From IMG/VR virus record IMGVR_UViG_3300018083_000094, positions 1-30,917 of that record: 30,917 nucleotides of DNA; one strand, written 5' to 3'. Shown piece by piece: positions 1 through 7,546 of this stretch (position 1 is the stretch's first letter; each line of letters starts with the position of its first letter). The notes beneath the pieces were generated by a model. The model was not told the origin of the DNA. It worked only from the letters and a program-made list of their open reading frames with translations, and made no database searches. Source of the DNA: a virus. A program made the translations under genes and the position numbers.

Positions 1-585
1 GAAGCGGACCAGGCGACGGTCGACACCGAGATGGCCAACTGGGATGCTGAGACGGCCCGCCTGGTGCGCTTGCAGTTCGGCATGAACGAGACGCTCGACG
101 TTGGCGTCAACGAAGTGCAGACGCTGACCGAGGGCACGCCGATCACGGCCGGCACCTACACCCTCGGCTTCCGCGGCCAGTCGACCAGTGCCATCGCCTA
201 CAACGCCACCGCCGCCGCCATCCAGTCGGCCCTGGAGGCGCTGCCCGCCATCGGCCCCGGCAACGTCACCGTGACGGGCGGCCCGGTCGATGTCCTGGCC
301 GTCACCGTCACCTTCATCGGCGCCCTGTCAGGCACGAACGTGCCGCAACTGACCAGCGTCCAGACGAGCCTCACCGGCACCTTCGCCCACGCCACCTCCA
401 CGCCCGGCACCGGCAGCAAGCGCGCCGTCATGATCGACATCCCCGGCCACTGGACGGCAGTCGATGTCGGCGGCGACGACGCCGGCACGCGCACCTACCA
501 GTTCGGTCTCGGCGCAACGTATGACGCCACCCTGGCCTACATGCTGCAAATCTTGCTGTGGAATAACCGCCTCACCGCCTGGTAG
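1..585 (+). CDS. Tail tube protein, C-terminal part (gene crosses the window ends)
   Basis: The frame is open from base 1 and continues in phase from the gene that runs off the right end, so this is the last 185 or so residues of a tail tube protein of about 433 residues. After the junction peptide EADQATVDT come about 20 residues typical of a tube core. Next is an Ig-like or BIg-type domain beginning NEVQTLTEG, with the YNATAAAIQSALEAL helix and GNVTVTGG strand seen in many virion proteins. The last 50 residues or so (from RAVMIDIPGHW) return to tube-like sequence, so the Ig-like domain seems inserted in a surface loop of the tube fold. In siphoviruses such domains decorate the tail and may bind carbohydrate or cell surfaces (family knowledge). 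The ATG at 31 is internal and is not the likely start. Confidence 0.75.
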   Translation, partial: EADQATVDTEMANWDAETARLVRLQFGMNETLDVGVNEVQTLTEGTPITAGTYTLGFRGQSTSAIAYNATAAAIQSALEALPAIGPGNVTVTGGPVDVLAVTVTFIGALSGTNVPQLTSVQTSLTGTFAHATSTPGTGSKRAVMIDIPGHWTAVDVGGDDAGTRTYQFGLGATYDATLAYMLQILLWNNRLTAW

Positions 586-596
586 GAAGGATGTCC

Positions 597-1013
597 ATGA
601 CGCTCGACATGAGCCACCCGCTGTTGCTGGATGAGCCGCCCCAGAACGGACACCTGGACGCCGGCGACGTGCCGCCGCTGGTCATCCGCCAGGTGGCGCG
701 CCGCGTGCGCTGGCTGTCGCTCAACGACGACGAGACCTATCCCGGCTTCGAGATCAAGGTCTGGCTGAACCCCTCGCACGCGCAACGGCGGCTGATGGAT
801 GTGGCCGAAGGCGACCGCGTCACCGCCTTCATCAAGCTGATCGTGCTCGAGCACAACGGCTGGGCCGATGAGGACGGCGAGGCGTTCCCACCGGCCAGCG
901 AGCCGGCCTTCTGGGATGCCATTCCGACCGAGCTGGGCATCCGCATCGTCGGCGCCATCAACGAGGCGCTGACCCAACTCCCAAACTCGATCAGCGCGGC
1001 GAAACGCAGTTGA
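597..1013 (+). CDS. Tail assembly chaperone, upstream (G-like) product
   Basis: This 138-residue protein sits between the tail tube gene and the tape measure gene, the standard place for the tail assembly chaperones (lambda G and GT), which coat the tape measure during tail assembly. It contains a central segment (PLVIRQVARRVRWLSLNDD) and an acidic, hydrophobic middle; I recognise it by position and pattern, not by a catalytic motif. ATG 591 directly abuts the AGGAAGG motif at 584-590, so ATG 597, six bases further on, is the better start. Near the 3' end it carries a C CCA AAC heptamer in the phase required for a -1 frameshift into the next reading frame. Normal termination is at the TGA of 1011-1013. 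Confidence 0.72.
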   Translation: MTLDMSHPLLLDEPPQNGHLDAGDVPPLVIRQVARRVRWLSLNDDETYPGFEIKVWLNPSHAQRRLMDVAEGDRVTAFIKLIVLEHNGWADEDGEAFPPASEPAFWDAIPTELGIRIVGAINEALTQLPNSISAAKRS

Positions 1014-1029
1014 AGACGTTTCTCCGCGC
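980..1029 (+). promoter_or_regulatory. Programmed -1 frameshift site: CCCAAAC heptamer plus stem
   Basis: The heptamer CCCAAAC at 980-986 is read C CCA AAC in the zero frame, which is the exact X XXY YYZ arrangement used for -1 slippage. Seven bases downstream GCGCGG (994-999) can pair with CCGCGC (1024-1029) as a 6-bp G+C stem with a 24-base loop, a possible stimulator. The gene pair is the one where frameshifting is conserved in long-tailed phages. Slippage itself is inferred. Confidence 0.72.
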
Positions 1030-1210
1030 GCGTGACAAGCGTGGCCTGCGCCTGCCGTGGGCCTACTACCGCTCGCTGCTGGCGCGCGTCTGGCATGTGC
1101 CACCGTGGGAGGTGGACGCGGCGCCGTGGGATGAGGTGGATACCGAGTTGCGCCTGCGCGCCGTCATCGGCTGGGCCGATGTGGCGCCCGAGTTGCAGCG
1201 TGGTGAGTAA
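986..1210 (+). CDS. Tail assembly chaperone, frameshift extension (GT-like)
   Basis: This frame lies at -1 to the upstream chaperone and is open well before its first usable start, a TTG at 1010 inside the upstream stop codon, which has no good ribosome binding site. A -1 slip at 980-986 would add LDQRGETQLKTFLRARDKRG and onward for 74 residues, giving a fusion of about 204 residues that ends three bases before the tape measure gene. The W-x-Y-Y and VPPWEV segments resemble downstream chaperone domains of siphoviruses (family knowledge). Independent translation from TTG 1010 (66 residues) is the less likely alternative. Confidence 0.7.
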   Translation, partial: LDQRGETQLKTFLRARDKRGLRLPWAYYRSLLARVWHVPPWEVDAAPWDEVDTELRLRAVIGWADVAPELQRGE

Positions 1211-1212
1211 CC

Positions 1213-4200
1213 GTGGCTGACATGAACCTGGCCGTTCGCATCAGCGGCCAGGACGATGGTGCCACCGCACTCATCAAGAAGGTCGATGGCGGCCTGGGCG
1301 GGCTGGGCGGCGTCGCCAAGACGGCCGGCCTGGCCGTCGCTGGTGTGGGGCTGGCGGCGGGCGCCGCGGCGGCGGGCGGCATTGCGGCGGCGGTCAGCGC
1401 GGCGGCCGGCTTCGAAGAGCAGCTCAGCGGCATCAAGGCCGTGTCAGGCGCCACCCAGAGCGAGATGAAAGACCTGTCGGGGCTGGCGCTCAAGCTGGGC
1501 AAGGACACGTCCTTCAGCGCCAGTGAAGCCGCTGCCGGCATCGAGGAGCTCGTTAAGGGCGGGCTCAGCGTTGGCGACATCATGAACGGCGCCGCCGAGG
1601 CGACACTGAACCTGGCCGCGGCGGGTGGCGTCGACCTGGCCGACGCGGCCACCATCTCGGCCAATGCCCTGGCCCAGTTCAATCTCAAGGGCACCGACAT
1701 GGGCCATGTCGCCGACCTGATCGCCGGCGCCGCCAATGCCAGCGCGCTGGACGTGGGCCAGTTCGCCCAGTCGTTGCAGGCGTCAGGCGCGGTAGCGGCG
1801 ACAGTCGGGTTCAGCTTTGACGACCTGGCCCAGGGCATCGCCATCATGGGCAAGGCCGGCATCACCGGTAGCGATGCGGGCACCTCGCTCAAGACCATGA
1901 TGTTGAACCTGTCACCGAGCACCGACAAGGCCGCGGCGGCGATGCAAGAGCTGGGCATCATGTCGTTCAACTCGAACGAGGCGATGAAGCGCCTGACCGA
2001 GGCCGGCATCAAGCCGGCGGCGGCGGGCAGTGACGCACTGTACATCCAGTCGGCCAAGCTGACGCTGGGACTGAGCCAGAACGCCGAGATGACGGCCAAG
2101 AACTACAAGGAATTCTCCAAGATGAGCCAGGAGGTCGGGCTGACCTCCAACGCCTTCTTCGACGCCAACGGCAAAGTCAAGAGCATGGCCGAGGTCGCGG
2201 AGATCTTGCAGAAGTCCACGGCCAACCTGACGCAAGAGCAGAAGCTCTCGACGCTCCAGACCCTGTTCGGCAGTGATGCCATCCGGGCCGCGGCCGTGCT
2301 GGCGAAGGAGGGCGCCGAGGGCTTCGGCGACATGGCCGGCGCGATGGGCAAGGTCACGGCCGCGACGGTCGGCGCCGAGAAGCTCAACAACTTCAAGGGC
2401 AGCATCCAGCAGTTGCAGGGGTCGGTCGAGACGGCCGGCATCACGCTGGGCATGGCCTTCCTGCCGGTGCTGAAGCAACTGGCCGATGGCGCCACGAACG
2501 TTGTCAACAAGATGATCCCGTTCCTCGAGGTGGCCGGGCCGAAGCTCGTGGAGATGGTCGGTCAGGGCATCGACTTCCTGAAGAAGATCGACCTGTCGGG
2601 GTTCTTCTTCCTCTGGGAGCACGCCCAGGACATCATGGGCGACTTTGCCGAGGTGGTGCAGCAGGCGCTGTCGGGTGATGTGACCGGCGCCATCGGCGGG
2701 CTACTGGACGTGGTGACCGATACGCGCGGGCGCCTGGTCGAGCTGCTCGCCGGCTGGGGGCAAGCCTTCATCGAGTGGATCCTGCCCCAGGTGCCGGCGC
2801 TGCTGGACAACCTGGCCAAGTTCAGCCAGGAGATCGCCGGCAAGATCGCCCAGTTCGCGGCCGAGTACGTGGAGCAGTTGGCGACCTGGGGCGCGGCGTT
2901 CGTGGACTGGATCGGCCCCAAGATCCCCGACCTGTTGCGCGAGCTGGGCGCCTTCTCGGCGAAGATGCTGGGCTGGCTGATCGGTGACGCCCTGCCGGCC
3001 ATCATCGGCAAGTTAGGTGAGTGGGGGCTGGCCTTCATCGAGTGGATCGCCCCGCGTATCCTGCCGATGCTGGGCGAACTGGGCAAGCTGCTGGGCGAAC
3101 TGACGGGCTGGATGATCACGACTGCCTTGCCCGCCATCCTCAAGAAACTGGTGGAGTGGGGCGCCGCCTTCATCGACTGGGTGGCCGACAACGTCATCCC
3201 CAAACTGCCCGGCGCCCTGGCCGCCATCCGCGACAGCATCACGAGTTGGATCGGGGGCGCCATCGAGGGCATCAAGACCGAGATGGGACGCATCGGCACG
3301 GCCATCATTGATGGCGTCAAGGCCGGCATCGCCAACGCCGCGGGGTCACTCAATGCGGCGATGCAGAATATGGCCACCGGCGCGCTCAACGCTGCCAAGC
3401 AGACGCTGGGCATCAGCAGTCCGTCAACCGTGTTTGCCGATGAGGTCGGCGAGCCGATTGTGGATGGCATCATCCTCGGCATCGAGGCCAGGGCGCCCGC
3501 CATGCTCGACACCATGAACGGTATCATGGACGATCTGAAGCAGACCAGCATCGAGGGCATCCATGCCGCGATCGACGCGATGGATGAGGTACTTCAGAAC
3601 AACGCGGACTTCGACCGCATCAGACGCGCCATCGCGCAAATGAACGATGCGCTGGTGAACGGCGGCGGGCTCGGCAACGGCGCCGGTGGAGGAGGGGGCG
3701 GCGGGGGCGGTGGTGGTGGTGGCCCTGAGCCGCCCAACACCGACGGCCAGAGCGCCCCCGGTCAGTTCCAGAACGACCCGCTCTACCAGCAGATTAGCCA
3801 GAACAAGAACTGGAGCGGCAACGTGCCCGGCCGGCTGTCGATGGACTTCGGCAACGGCATTAGCTACAACGCCGAGATGGACACGACGCGCACCGGCAAG
3901 CCGCACGCGGGCAAGAGCGCCTATTACAGCGTCTGGTATCGCGTCAACTCGCTGCTGTCGGCTGGTCACTTCAGTAACGTCAAGGACGCGCTCCGCGCCG
4001 CCGTGCAGTGGGTCATCGACGGCACGACGCCCGCTGGTCGGGCGGGGCTGGGCTGGACCATTGGCGCCGGCGCAGGCGCGGGCTATTCCAGCATGACGGA
4101 TGAGCAGATCTCCGCGCTCGTCGCGGCAGGCAACAACGACCCGGCGCTGTGGGATGAGGTCAAGCGACGCGCACCAGTCGGCTATGGGGGCACCCGTGCA

Positions 4201-4449
4201 CGCGGCGGCCCGGTCTGGGCGGGCATGGCCTACACCGTGGGCGAGCGTGGGCCAGAGACGCTGGTCATGGGCGGGCGGAGCGGTCGCGTCATTCCCAACG
4301 GCGCCATCGACTACGACCGGCTGGCCGTGGCCCTCGCCCAGCAACCGATCACGGTGACGCTCAACGGCGAAGCGGTCGGCCGGTTGGTGCGCGACGAGCT
4401 CGCCCGCCTGTCACGGCGCAATAGCGGCACCGGGTTGGTTGGCGCCTAG
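1213..4449 (+). CDS. Tape measure protein
   Basis: At 1078 residues this is the longest gene, next to the chaperones as expected for the tape measure, which sets tail length and passes into the host during DNA entry. Residues 35-68 are an Ala/Gly-rich hydrophobic segment; residues 70-450 resemble the TP901-type tape measure domain (ASGAVAATVGFSFDDLAQGI, GITGSDAGTSLKTMMLNL). Residues 515-690 hold four repeats of about 45 residues, each starting WG-x-AF-[IV]-x-W. A linker with 13 consecutive glycines lies near residues 825-837, followed by an unrecognised domain. The C-terminus has the GGPVWAGMAYTVGERGPET motif common to tape measures. At the usual 0.15 nm per residue the tail would be about 160 nm. 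The start is GTG 1213; ATG 1222 is an alternative. Confidence 0.93.
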   Translation: MADMNLAVRISGQDDGATALIKKVDGGLGGLGGVAKTAGLAVAGVGLAAGAAAAGGIAAAVSAAAGFEEQLSGIKAVSGATQSEMKDLSGLALKLGKDTSFSASEAAAGIEELVKGGLSVGDIMNGAAEATLNLAAAGGVDLADAATISANALAQFNLKGTDMGHVADLIAGAANASALDVGQFAQSLQASGAVAATVGFSFDDLAQGIAIMGKAGITGSDAGTSLKTMMLNLSPSTDKAAAAMQELGIMSFNSNEAMKRLTEAGIKPAAAGSDALYIQSAKLTLGLSQNAEMTAKNYKEFSKMSQEVGLTSNAFFDANGKVKSMAEVAEILQKSTANLTQEQKLSTLQTLFGSDAIRAAAVLAKEGAEGFGDMAGAMGKVTAATVGAEKLNNFKGSIQQLQGSVETAGITLGMAFLPVLKQLADGATNVVNKMIPFLEVAGPKLVEMVGQGIDFLKKIDLSGFFFLWEHAQDIMGDFAEVVQQALSGDVTGAIGGLLDVVTDTRGRLVELLAGWGQAFIEWILPQVPALLDNLAKFSQEIAGKIAQFAAEYVEQLATWGAAFVDWIGPKIPDLLRELGAFSAKMLGWLIGDALPAIIGKLGEWGLAFIEWIAPRILPMLGELGKLLGELTGWMITTALPAILKKLVEWGAAFIDWVADNVIPKLPGALAAIRDSITSWIGGAIEGIKTEMGRIGTAIIDGVKAGIANAAGSLNAAMQNMATGALNAAKQTLGISSPSTVFADEVGEPIVDGIILGIEARAPAMLDTMNGIMDDLKQTSIEGIHAAIDAMDEVLQNNADFDRIRRAIAQMNDALVNGGGLGNGAGGGGGGGGGGGGGPEPPNTDGQSAPGQFQNDPLYQQISQNKNWSGNVPGRLSMDFGNGISYNAEMDTTRTGKPHAGKSAYYSVWYRVNSLLSAGHFSNVKDALRAAVQWVIDGTTPAGRAGLGWTIGAGAGAGYSSMTDEQISALVAAGNNDPALWDEVKRRAPVGYGGTRARGGPVWAGMAYTVGERGPETLVMGGRSGRVIPNGAIDYDRLAVALAQQPITVTLNGEAVGRLVRDELARLSRRNSGTGLVGA
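2755..3290 (+). repeat. Four 45-residue repeats in the tape measure gene
   Basis: WGQAFIEWI, WGAAFVDWI, WGLAFIEWI and WGAAFIDWV begin at residues 515, 559, 604 and 649, spacings of 44, 45 and 45. Each is followed by a proline-containing hydrophobic helix (LPQVPALL, GPKIPDLL, APRILPML, ADNVIPKL). The DNA copies have diverged, so the duplication is old and maintained at protein level. Confidence 0.85.
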
Positions 4450-5634
4450 ATGGCGCAGCCAGCGGTGGTCTGCGAGATCGCGTTCACGACGGCGCCGGGC
4501 GCCGTGCCGTCCTGGACGGCCGTCACCAACTACCTGCTCGGCTTCACCATCAACCGCGGCCGCGCCCACGAGCTCGACCAGTTCCAGGCCGGCACGGCGA
4601 CGGTCCGGTTGCAGAACCACGACCGCCGCTTCGAGCCGCTGTACGCATCCGGCGCCTACTATCCCAACGTCGTGCCGCTCCGGCGCCTGCGCATCCGCGC
4701 CACCTGGAACAGCATCACCTACGACCTCTTCCACGGCTACATCGAGCGCTGGCAACCGTCCTATCCAGGGCCACTGGACAGCGAGTGCGAGGTGGCCTGC
4801 GTCGACGGCTTCTACGTCCTGTCGAACGCGGCGTTGAATACCGACGTCGTCCAGCAGTTCAGTGGCGCCCGCATCGGCGCCGTGCTGGATACGATCAGTT
4901 GGCCGGCGGGCGACCGGGCCATCAGCACCGGACTGCTCCAGGTCCAGGCGCGCACGCTGGTCAATGTCAGCGCGCTGGCCCACCTCCAGGCCGTCGCCCT
5001 GGCCGAGCAGGGGTATCTGTGGATCAACCCCAGTGGCAGCGTCGTCTTCCGTTCGCGCGACAGCCGCATCCGGGCGCCGATCACGACGCATCTGACGCTG
5101 GGCGATGCCGGCGGGTCCGAGGAGTACTACCAGGACGCGGCCTGGGACTACGACAGCGCCCACCTGTACAACGACGTGCGGTTCACCCGGCACGGCGGCA
5201 TCGAGCAGGTGGCGAGCGACAGCACCAGCATCACGGCCTACTACAAGCGCAGCTACGCCGTCAGCGACACCGAGAACGCCGAGGACGGCGACGCGCTGAT
5301 CGCGGCCCAGGTGACGCTGGGCAAGTACAAAGACCCCCAGTACCGGGCACGGGCCATCCAGCTCAACGCCGAGGCCGAGCCGGCGACGCTCTGGCCGCAT
5401 CTGCTGGGGCGCGACATCGGTGACCGCATCAGCATCACCAAGCGGCCACCGGGTGGCGGCACGGCACTGACCCAGGTCAGTTGGATCGAGGGCGTGGCGT
5501 TCACCTGGCGGGCGTTCGGCGGGGTGTGGGAGAGCATCACCTGGACGGTCAGCCCGGCCGATACGCAGACCTACTGGCAGCTCCAGGACGCCACCTATGG
5601 CGTGTTAGACAGCACTACCCGGCTGTGGGTGTAG
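4450..5634 (+). CDS. Minor tail protein, distal tail or baseplate hub-like
   Basis: This 394-residue protein directly follows the tape measure (TAGATG junction), the place of distal tail and hub proteins that cap the tube and carry the fibres. The N-terminus contains FTINRGRAHELDQFQAGTA followed by RLQNHDRRFEP, a pattern I recognise from minor tail proteins of siphoviruses from G+C-rich hosts. The middle (residues 125-320) includes WINPSGSVVFRSRDSR and resembles a hub-type beta domain; the C-terminus (WIEGVAFTWRAFGGVWESITWTV) is beta-rich and aromatic. No enzymatic motif is visible. Whether it combines the distal-tail and hub roles in one chain cannot be decided by eye. Confidence 0.72.
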   Translation: MAQPAVVCEIAFTTAPGAVPSWTAVTNYLLGFTINRGRAHELDQFQAGTATVRLQNHDRRFEPLYASGAYYPNVVPLRRLRIRATWNSITYDLFHGYIERWQPSYPGPLDSECEVACVDGFYVLSNAALNTDVVQQFSGARIGAVLDTISWPAGDRAISTGLLQVQARTLVNVSALAHLQAVALAEQGYLWINPSGSVVFRSRDSRIRAPITTHLTLGDAGGSEEYYQDAAWDYDSAHLYNDVRFTRHGGIEQVASDSTSITAYYKRSYAVSDTENAEDGDALIAAQVTLGKYKDPQYRARAIQLNAEAEPATLWPHLLGRDIGDRISITKRPPGGGTALTQVSWIEGVAFTWRAFGGVWESITWTVSPADTQTYWQLQDATYGVLDSTTRLWV

Positions 5635-5645
5635 GAGGCTAGCGC

Positions 5646-6671
5646 ATGGCGTGGACCACGCCGCGAACGTGGGTGGCTGCGGAGATCGTCACGGCGAGCG
5701 TGATGAATGTCCACGTCCGCGACAACCTGGCCTACCTGAAGGGCATCCTGGATGGCACGGTCGCGGGCAACCTGATCGTGACCGGGAACATCACGGCCAG
5801 CGGCAGCGTGCAGGGCAACATCGGCGGCAGCTTCGTCGATCTGACCGTCTCCGACGACGCCACGATCCTCAGCGACCTGGCGGTGAGCGGGAATACGACG
5901 CTCAGCGGCCAACTGCTGCTCGGCAACCCGACGCCGTCGATTGTCTGGGTCGGTGATCTCGATACCTATATCGAGCACGCGTCCGCGAACAGAATCGGCC
6001 TCGTGACCGGCGGGGTGGCAGTCGCCGACTTCTACGCCACCGGCGTCGACCTGTGGAAGGCGCTGACGGTCCACGACAACATTGCCAGCACGGGCGTCCT
6101 GACCGTGACGCCGCCGGCTGGCGGTGGGTCGTCCTCCGGCATCGACACCAGCGGCAATCTGTACACCCAGGCCGGTGGGCTGAACGTGGTCGGCAATACG
6201 GCCCTGACCGGCACGTTGACGGTTGGTGGGCAGCCGGTCCGCAGCGCAGGCGCCCGCGTGCGGCGTACCACCACGCAGTCGCTCACCACCGCCGTCGCCG
6301 CCGCCATCGCCTTCGACGCCGAACGCTACGACACGACGGCCTTCCACGACACCGCCAGCAACACCAGCCGGTTCACCATCCCGAGCGGCATGGCCGGCAA
6401 GTATCTCATCACCGGCTGCGTCGAGTTCGCCAACAACGCGACCGGCGTGCGGGCGCTCAGCATCCGGCACAACGTCGGTGGCACCCTCCTGGCGGCGGTC
6501 AACACACCAGCCATCAGTGGCGACACGACCATCCTGACCATCGCGACCATCTACGACCTGGCCGTCGGCGACTACGTGGAGTTGTTCGCCTACCAGACCA
6601 GCGGCGGGGCGCTCACCACGCTGGCGAGCGGCAACTACAGCCCGGAGTTCACCATCATGGCGATCGGGTAG
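5646..6671 (+). CDS. Tail fibre or minor structural protein with C1q-like tip
   Basis: This 341-residue protein has an AGGAGG site at 5634-5639, six bases before ATG. It opens MAWTTPRTWVAAEIVTASVM followed by NVHVRDNL, a conserved attachment segment in many phage fibre-like proteins. Residues 35-200 have fibre-like repeats of the type GNLIVTGNITASGSV and GNTTLSGQLLLGN, as in trimeric beta-structured shafts. The last 140 residues (ARVRRTTTQSLTTAVAAAIA onward, ending GNYSPEFTIMAIG) look like a C1q/TNF-type jelly-roll tip, common in receptor-binding proteins. It follows the hub gene and precedes the lysis genes. A role in host recognition is inferred. Confidence 0.75.
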   Translation: MAWTTPRTWVAAEIVTASVMNVHVRDNLAYLKGILDGTVAGNLIVTGNITASGSVQGNIGGSFVDLTVSDDATILSDLAVSGNTTLSGQLLLGNPTPSIVWVGDLDTYIEHASANRIGLVTGGVAVADFYATGVDLWKALTVHDNIASTGVLTVTPPAGGGSSSGIDTSGNLYTQAGGLNVVGNTALTGTLTVGGQPVRSAGARVRRTTTQSLTTAVAAAIAFDAERYDTTAFHDTASNTSRFTIPSGMAGKYLITGCVEFANNATGVRALSIRHNVGGTLLAAVNTPAISGDTTILTIATIYDLAVGDYVELFAYQTSGGALTTLASGNYSPEFTIMAIG

Positions 6672-6679
6672 GAGGCGGC

Positions 6680-6895
6680 ATGGACGACAGCACGATGCAG
6701 GCTGACCTGACCGCCCGCCTGGCCACCCTGGAACGGCAGCACGCTGATCAGTTGGCGCTCTTCCGCGCCGGCATGGCCATCGGCCAGACCGAGGGGCGTA
6801 TCGCTGAGCTGCGCGCCATCCTGAGCGGGTTCGACCAGGCGCCGGCTGAGCCGGCAGACGCGGAGCCGCCGGCCTCCTCCTCGCGGGCGGCGTGA
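6680..6895 (+). CDS. Small coiled-coil protein before the lysis genes
   Basis: This 71-residue protein starts at ATG 6680, with GGAGG just upstream (6671-6675). Residues 5-50 form a likely amphipathic coiled coil (LTARLATLERQHADQLALF, then QTEGRIAELRAIL), followed by an Ala/Pro/Glu-rich tail. Its stop overlaps the GTG of the next gene (GTGA). I do not recognise a family. The frame is open far upstream, but that stretch is antiphase to the fibre gene and should not be added. Position suggests a structural accessory or a lysis-timing partner. Confidence 0.6.
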   Translation: MDDSTMQADLTARLATLERQHADQLALFRAGMAIGQTEGRIAELRAILSGFDQAPAEPADAEPPASSSRAA

Positions 6896-7176
6896 CTCCA
6901 GCGGCGTTCCTCCAGGCGTTCGCCCAGGCGATCGCCAACGACGGCGCCCTGATCCTGCTCGTGCTGCTGATCCTGTGGCTCGGGGCACGACGCAAGTGGG
7001 TATGGTCGTGGACGCTGGAACGGCTGGAGTCGCAACTGACGGATGAGCGGGTGGCCCACATGGCCGAGATGAACCAGATGCGCGAGGAGCGCGACCAGTG
7101 GCGCCGCTTGAGCCTGATGCAGCAGGGACAGCGTGGCCCAACCACGCCGCCACCCGGCCCGATGGAAGGAGACTGA
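6892..7176 (+). CDS. Putative holin-like membrane protein, one TM segment
   Basis: This 94-residue protein begins at GTG 6892, overlapping the previous stop by four bases. A hydrophobic segment (residues 18-36, DGALILLVLLILWLG) is followed by basic residues (ARRKW), then a charged coiled coil (residues 42-75, LERLESQLTDERVAHMAEM) and a Pro-rich tail. One TM plus a cytoplasmic coiled coil directly before a second small membrane protein and the endolysin fits a holin or antiholin. No catalytic motif is present. A tail-associated membrane factor is the other possibility. Confidence 0.6.
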   Translation: MTPAAFLQAFAQAIANDGALILLVLLILWLGARRKWVWSWTLERLESQLTDERVAHMAEMNQMREERDQWRRLSLMQQGQRGPTTPPPGPMEGD

Positions 7177-7177
7177 C

Positions 7178-7327
7178 ATGCAGGTTGGCATTCAGCCCGT
7201 GAGCATTGGATTCATCCTCGCCGTGGTTGCGCTGATCATCATCGTCGTGCTGCTGGTGACGGGGCAATTGCCGTTCCTGTGGCTGGGCCTGGTGCTGCTA
7301 TTGCTGGCCATCAGTCGATTAGTCTAA
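7178..7327 (+). CDS. Small two-TM membrane protein, putative holin
   Basis: This 49-residue protein starts at ATG 7178 with AAGGAG at 7166-7171. Almost all of it is hydrophobic: TM1 about residues 9-27 (SIGFILAVVALIIIVVLLV), a TGQLP turn, and TM2 about residues 31-47 (LWLGLVLLLLAISRL). Size, hydrophobicity and place two genes before the endolysin fit a minimal holin. An in-frame start at 7133 exists but has no ribosome binding site and would add a non-hydrophobic leader from a shadow frame, so I reject it. Confidence 0.62.
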   Translation: MQVGIQPVSIGFILAVVALIIIVVLLVTGQLPFLWLGLVLLLLAISRLV

Positions 7328-7345
7328 CGACGAATGGAGTATGAG

Positions 7346-7546
7346 ATGGACGAGCGTGACGTGACCACGGCCGACGCCGAACCCGCTGAAGAACGACCAC
7401 TGGTCGTGCCACCTGATGACGGTGGCGCCGCCGAGGAAGGGGCGCAGGAGAAGCTGGCTGAGCGGGACGCCAAAGAGGATGCTGCTGAGGATGAGGCGGC
7501 GGAAGAGCCGGTGGCCACACCCGACCCTGAACCGGCCACCCCGTGA
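7346..7546 (+). CDS. Short acidic disordered protein
   Basis: A 66-residue protein made almost only of Ala, Glu, Asp and Pro (PDDGGAAEEGAQEKLAERDA), so probably disordered and strongly acidic. ATG 7346 has GGAG at 7336-7339, six bases away; ATG 7334 would add four residues but lacks a site. Its TGA overlaps the GTG start of the endolysin. No family is recognised. Composition and coupling to the endolysin suggest an accessory role in lysis or simply a translational coupling element. Confidence 0.5.
   Translation: MDERDVTTADAEPAEERPLVVPPDDGGAAEEGAQEKLAERDAKEDAAEDEAAEEPVATPDPEPATP

Noticed and set aside
1-27. True short terminal redundancy of a linear virion genome
   Set aside because: The repeat lies within a gene in the same frame and is only 21 bases exact; an assembly overlap of a circular map explains it better. 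Virion end mapping would decide.
1164-2099. Long - strand frame opposite the tape measure gene
   Set aside because: Ala/Ser/Pro-rich product mirroring the codon bias of the real gene; no start signal and no context.
6053-6679. Upstream extension of the coiled-coil gene at 6680
   Set aside because: The extension is a His/Arg-rich shadow of the fibre gene in another frame; GGAGG precedes ATG 6680.
5595-7145. Open frame of 516 codons on the - strand opposite the fibre and holin genes
   Set aside because: Low-complexity Arg/Ala/Gly/Val product without ribosome binding site or domain; an antisense shadow of G+C-rich coding DNA.
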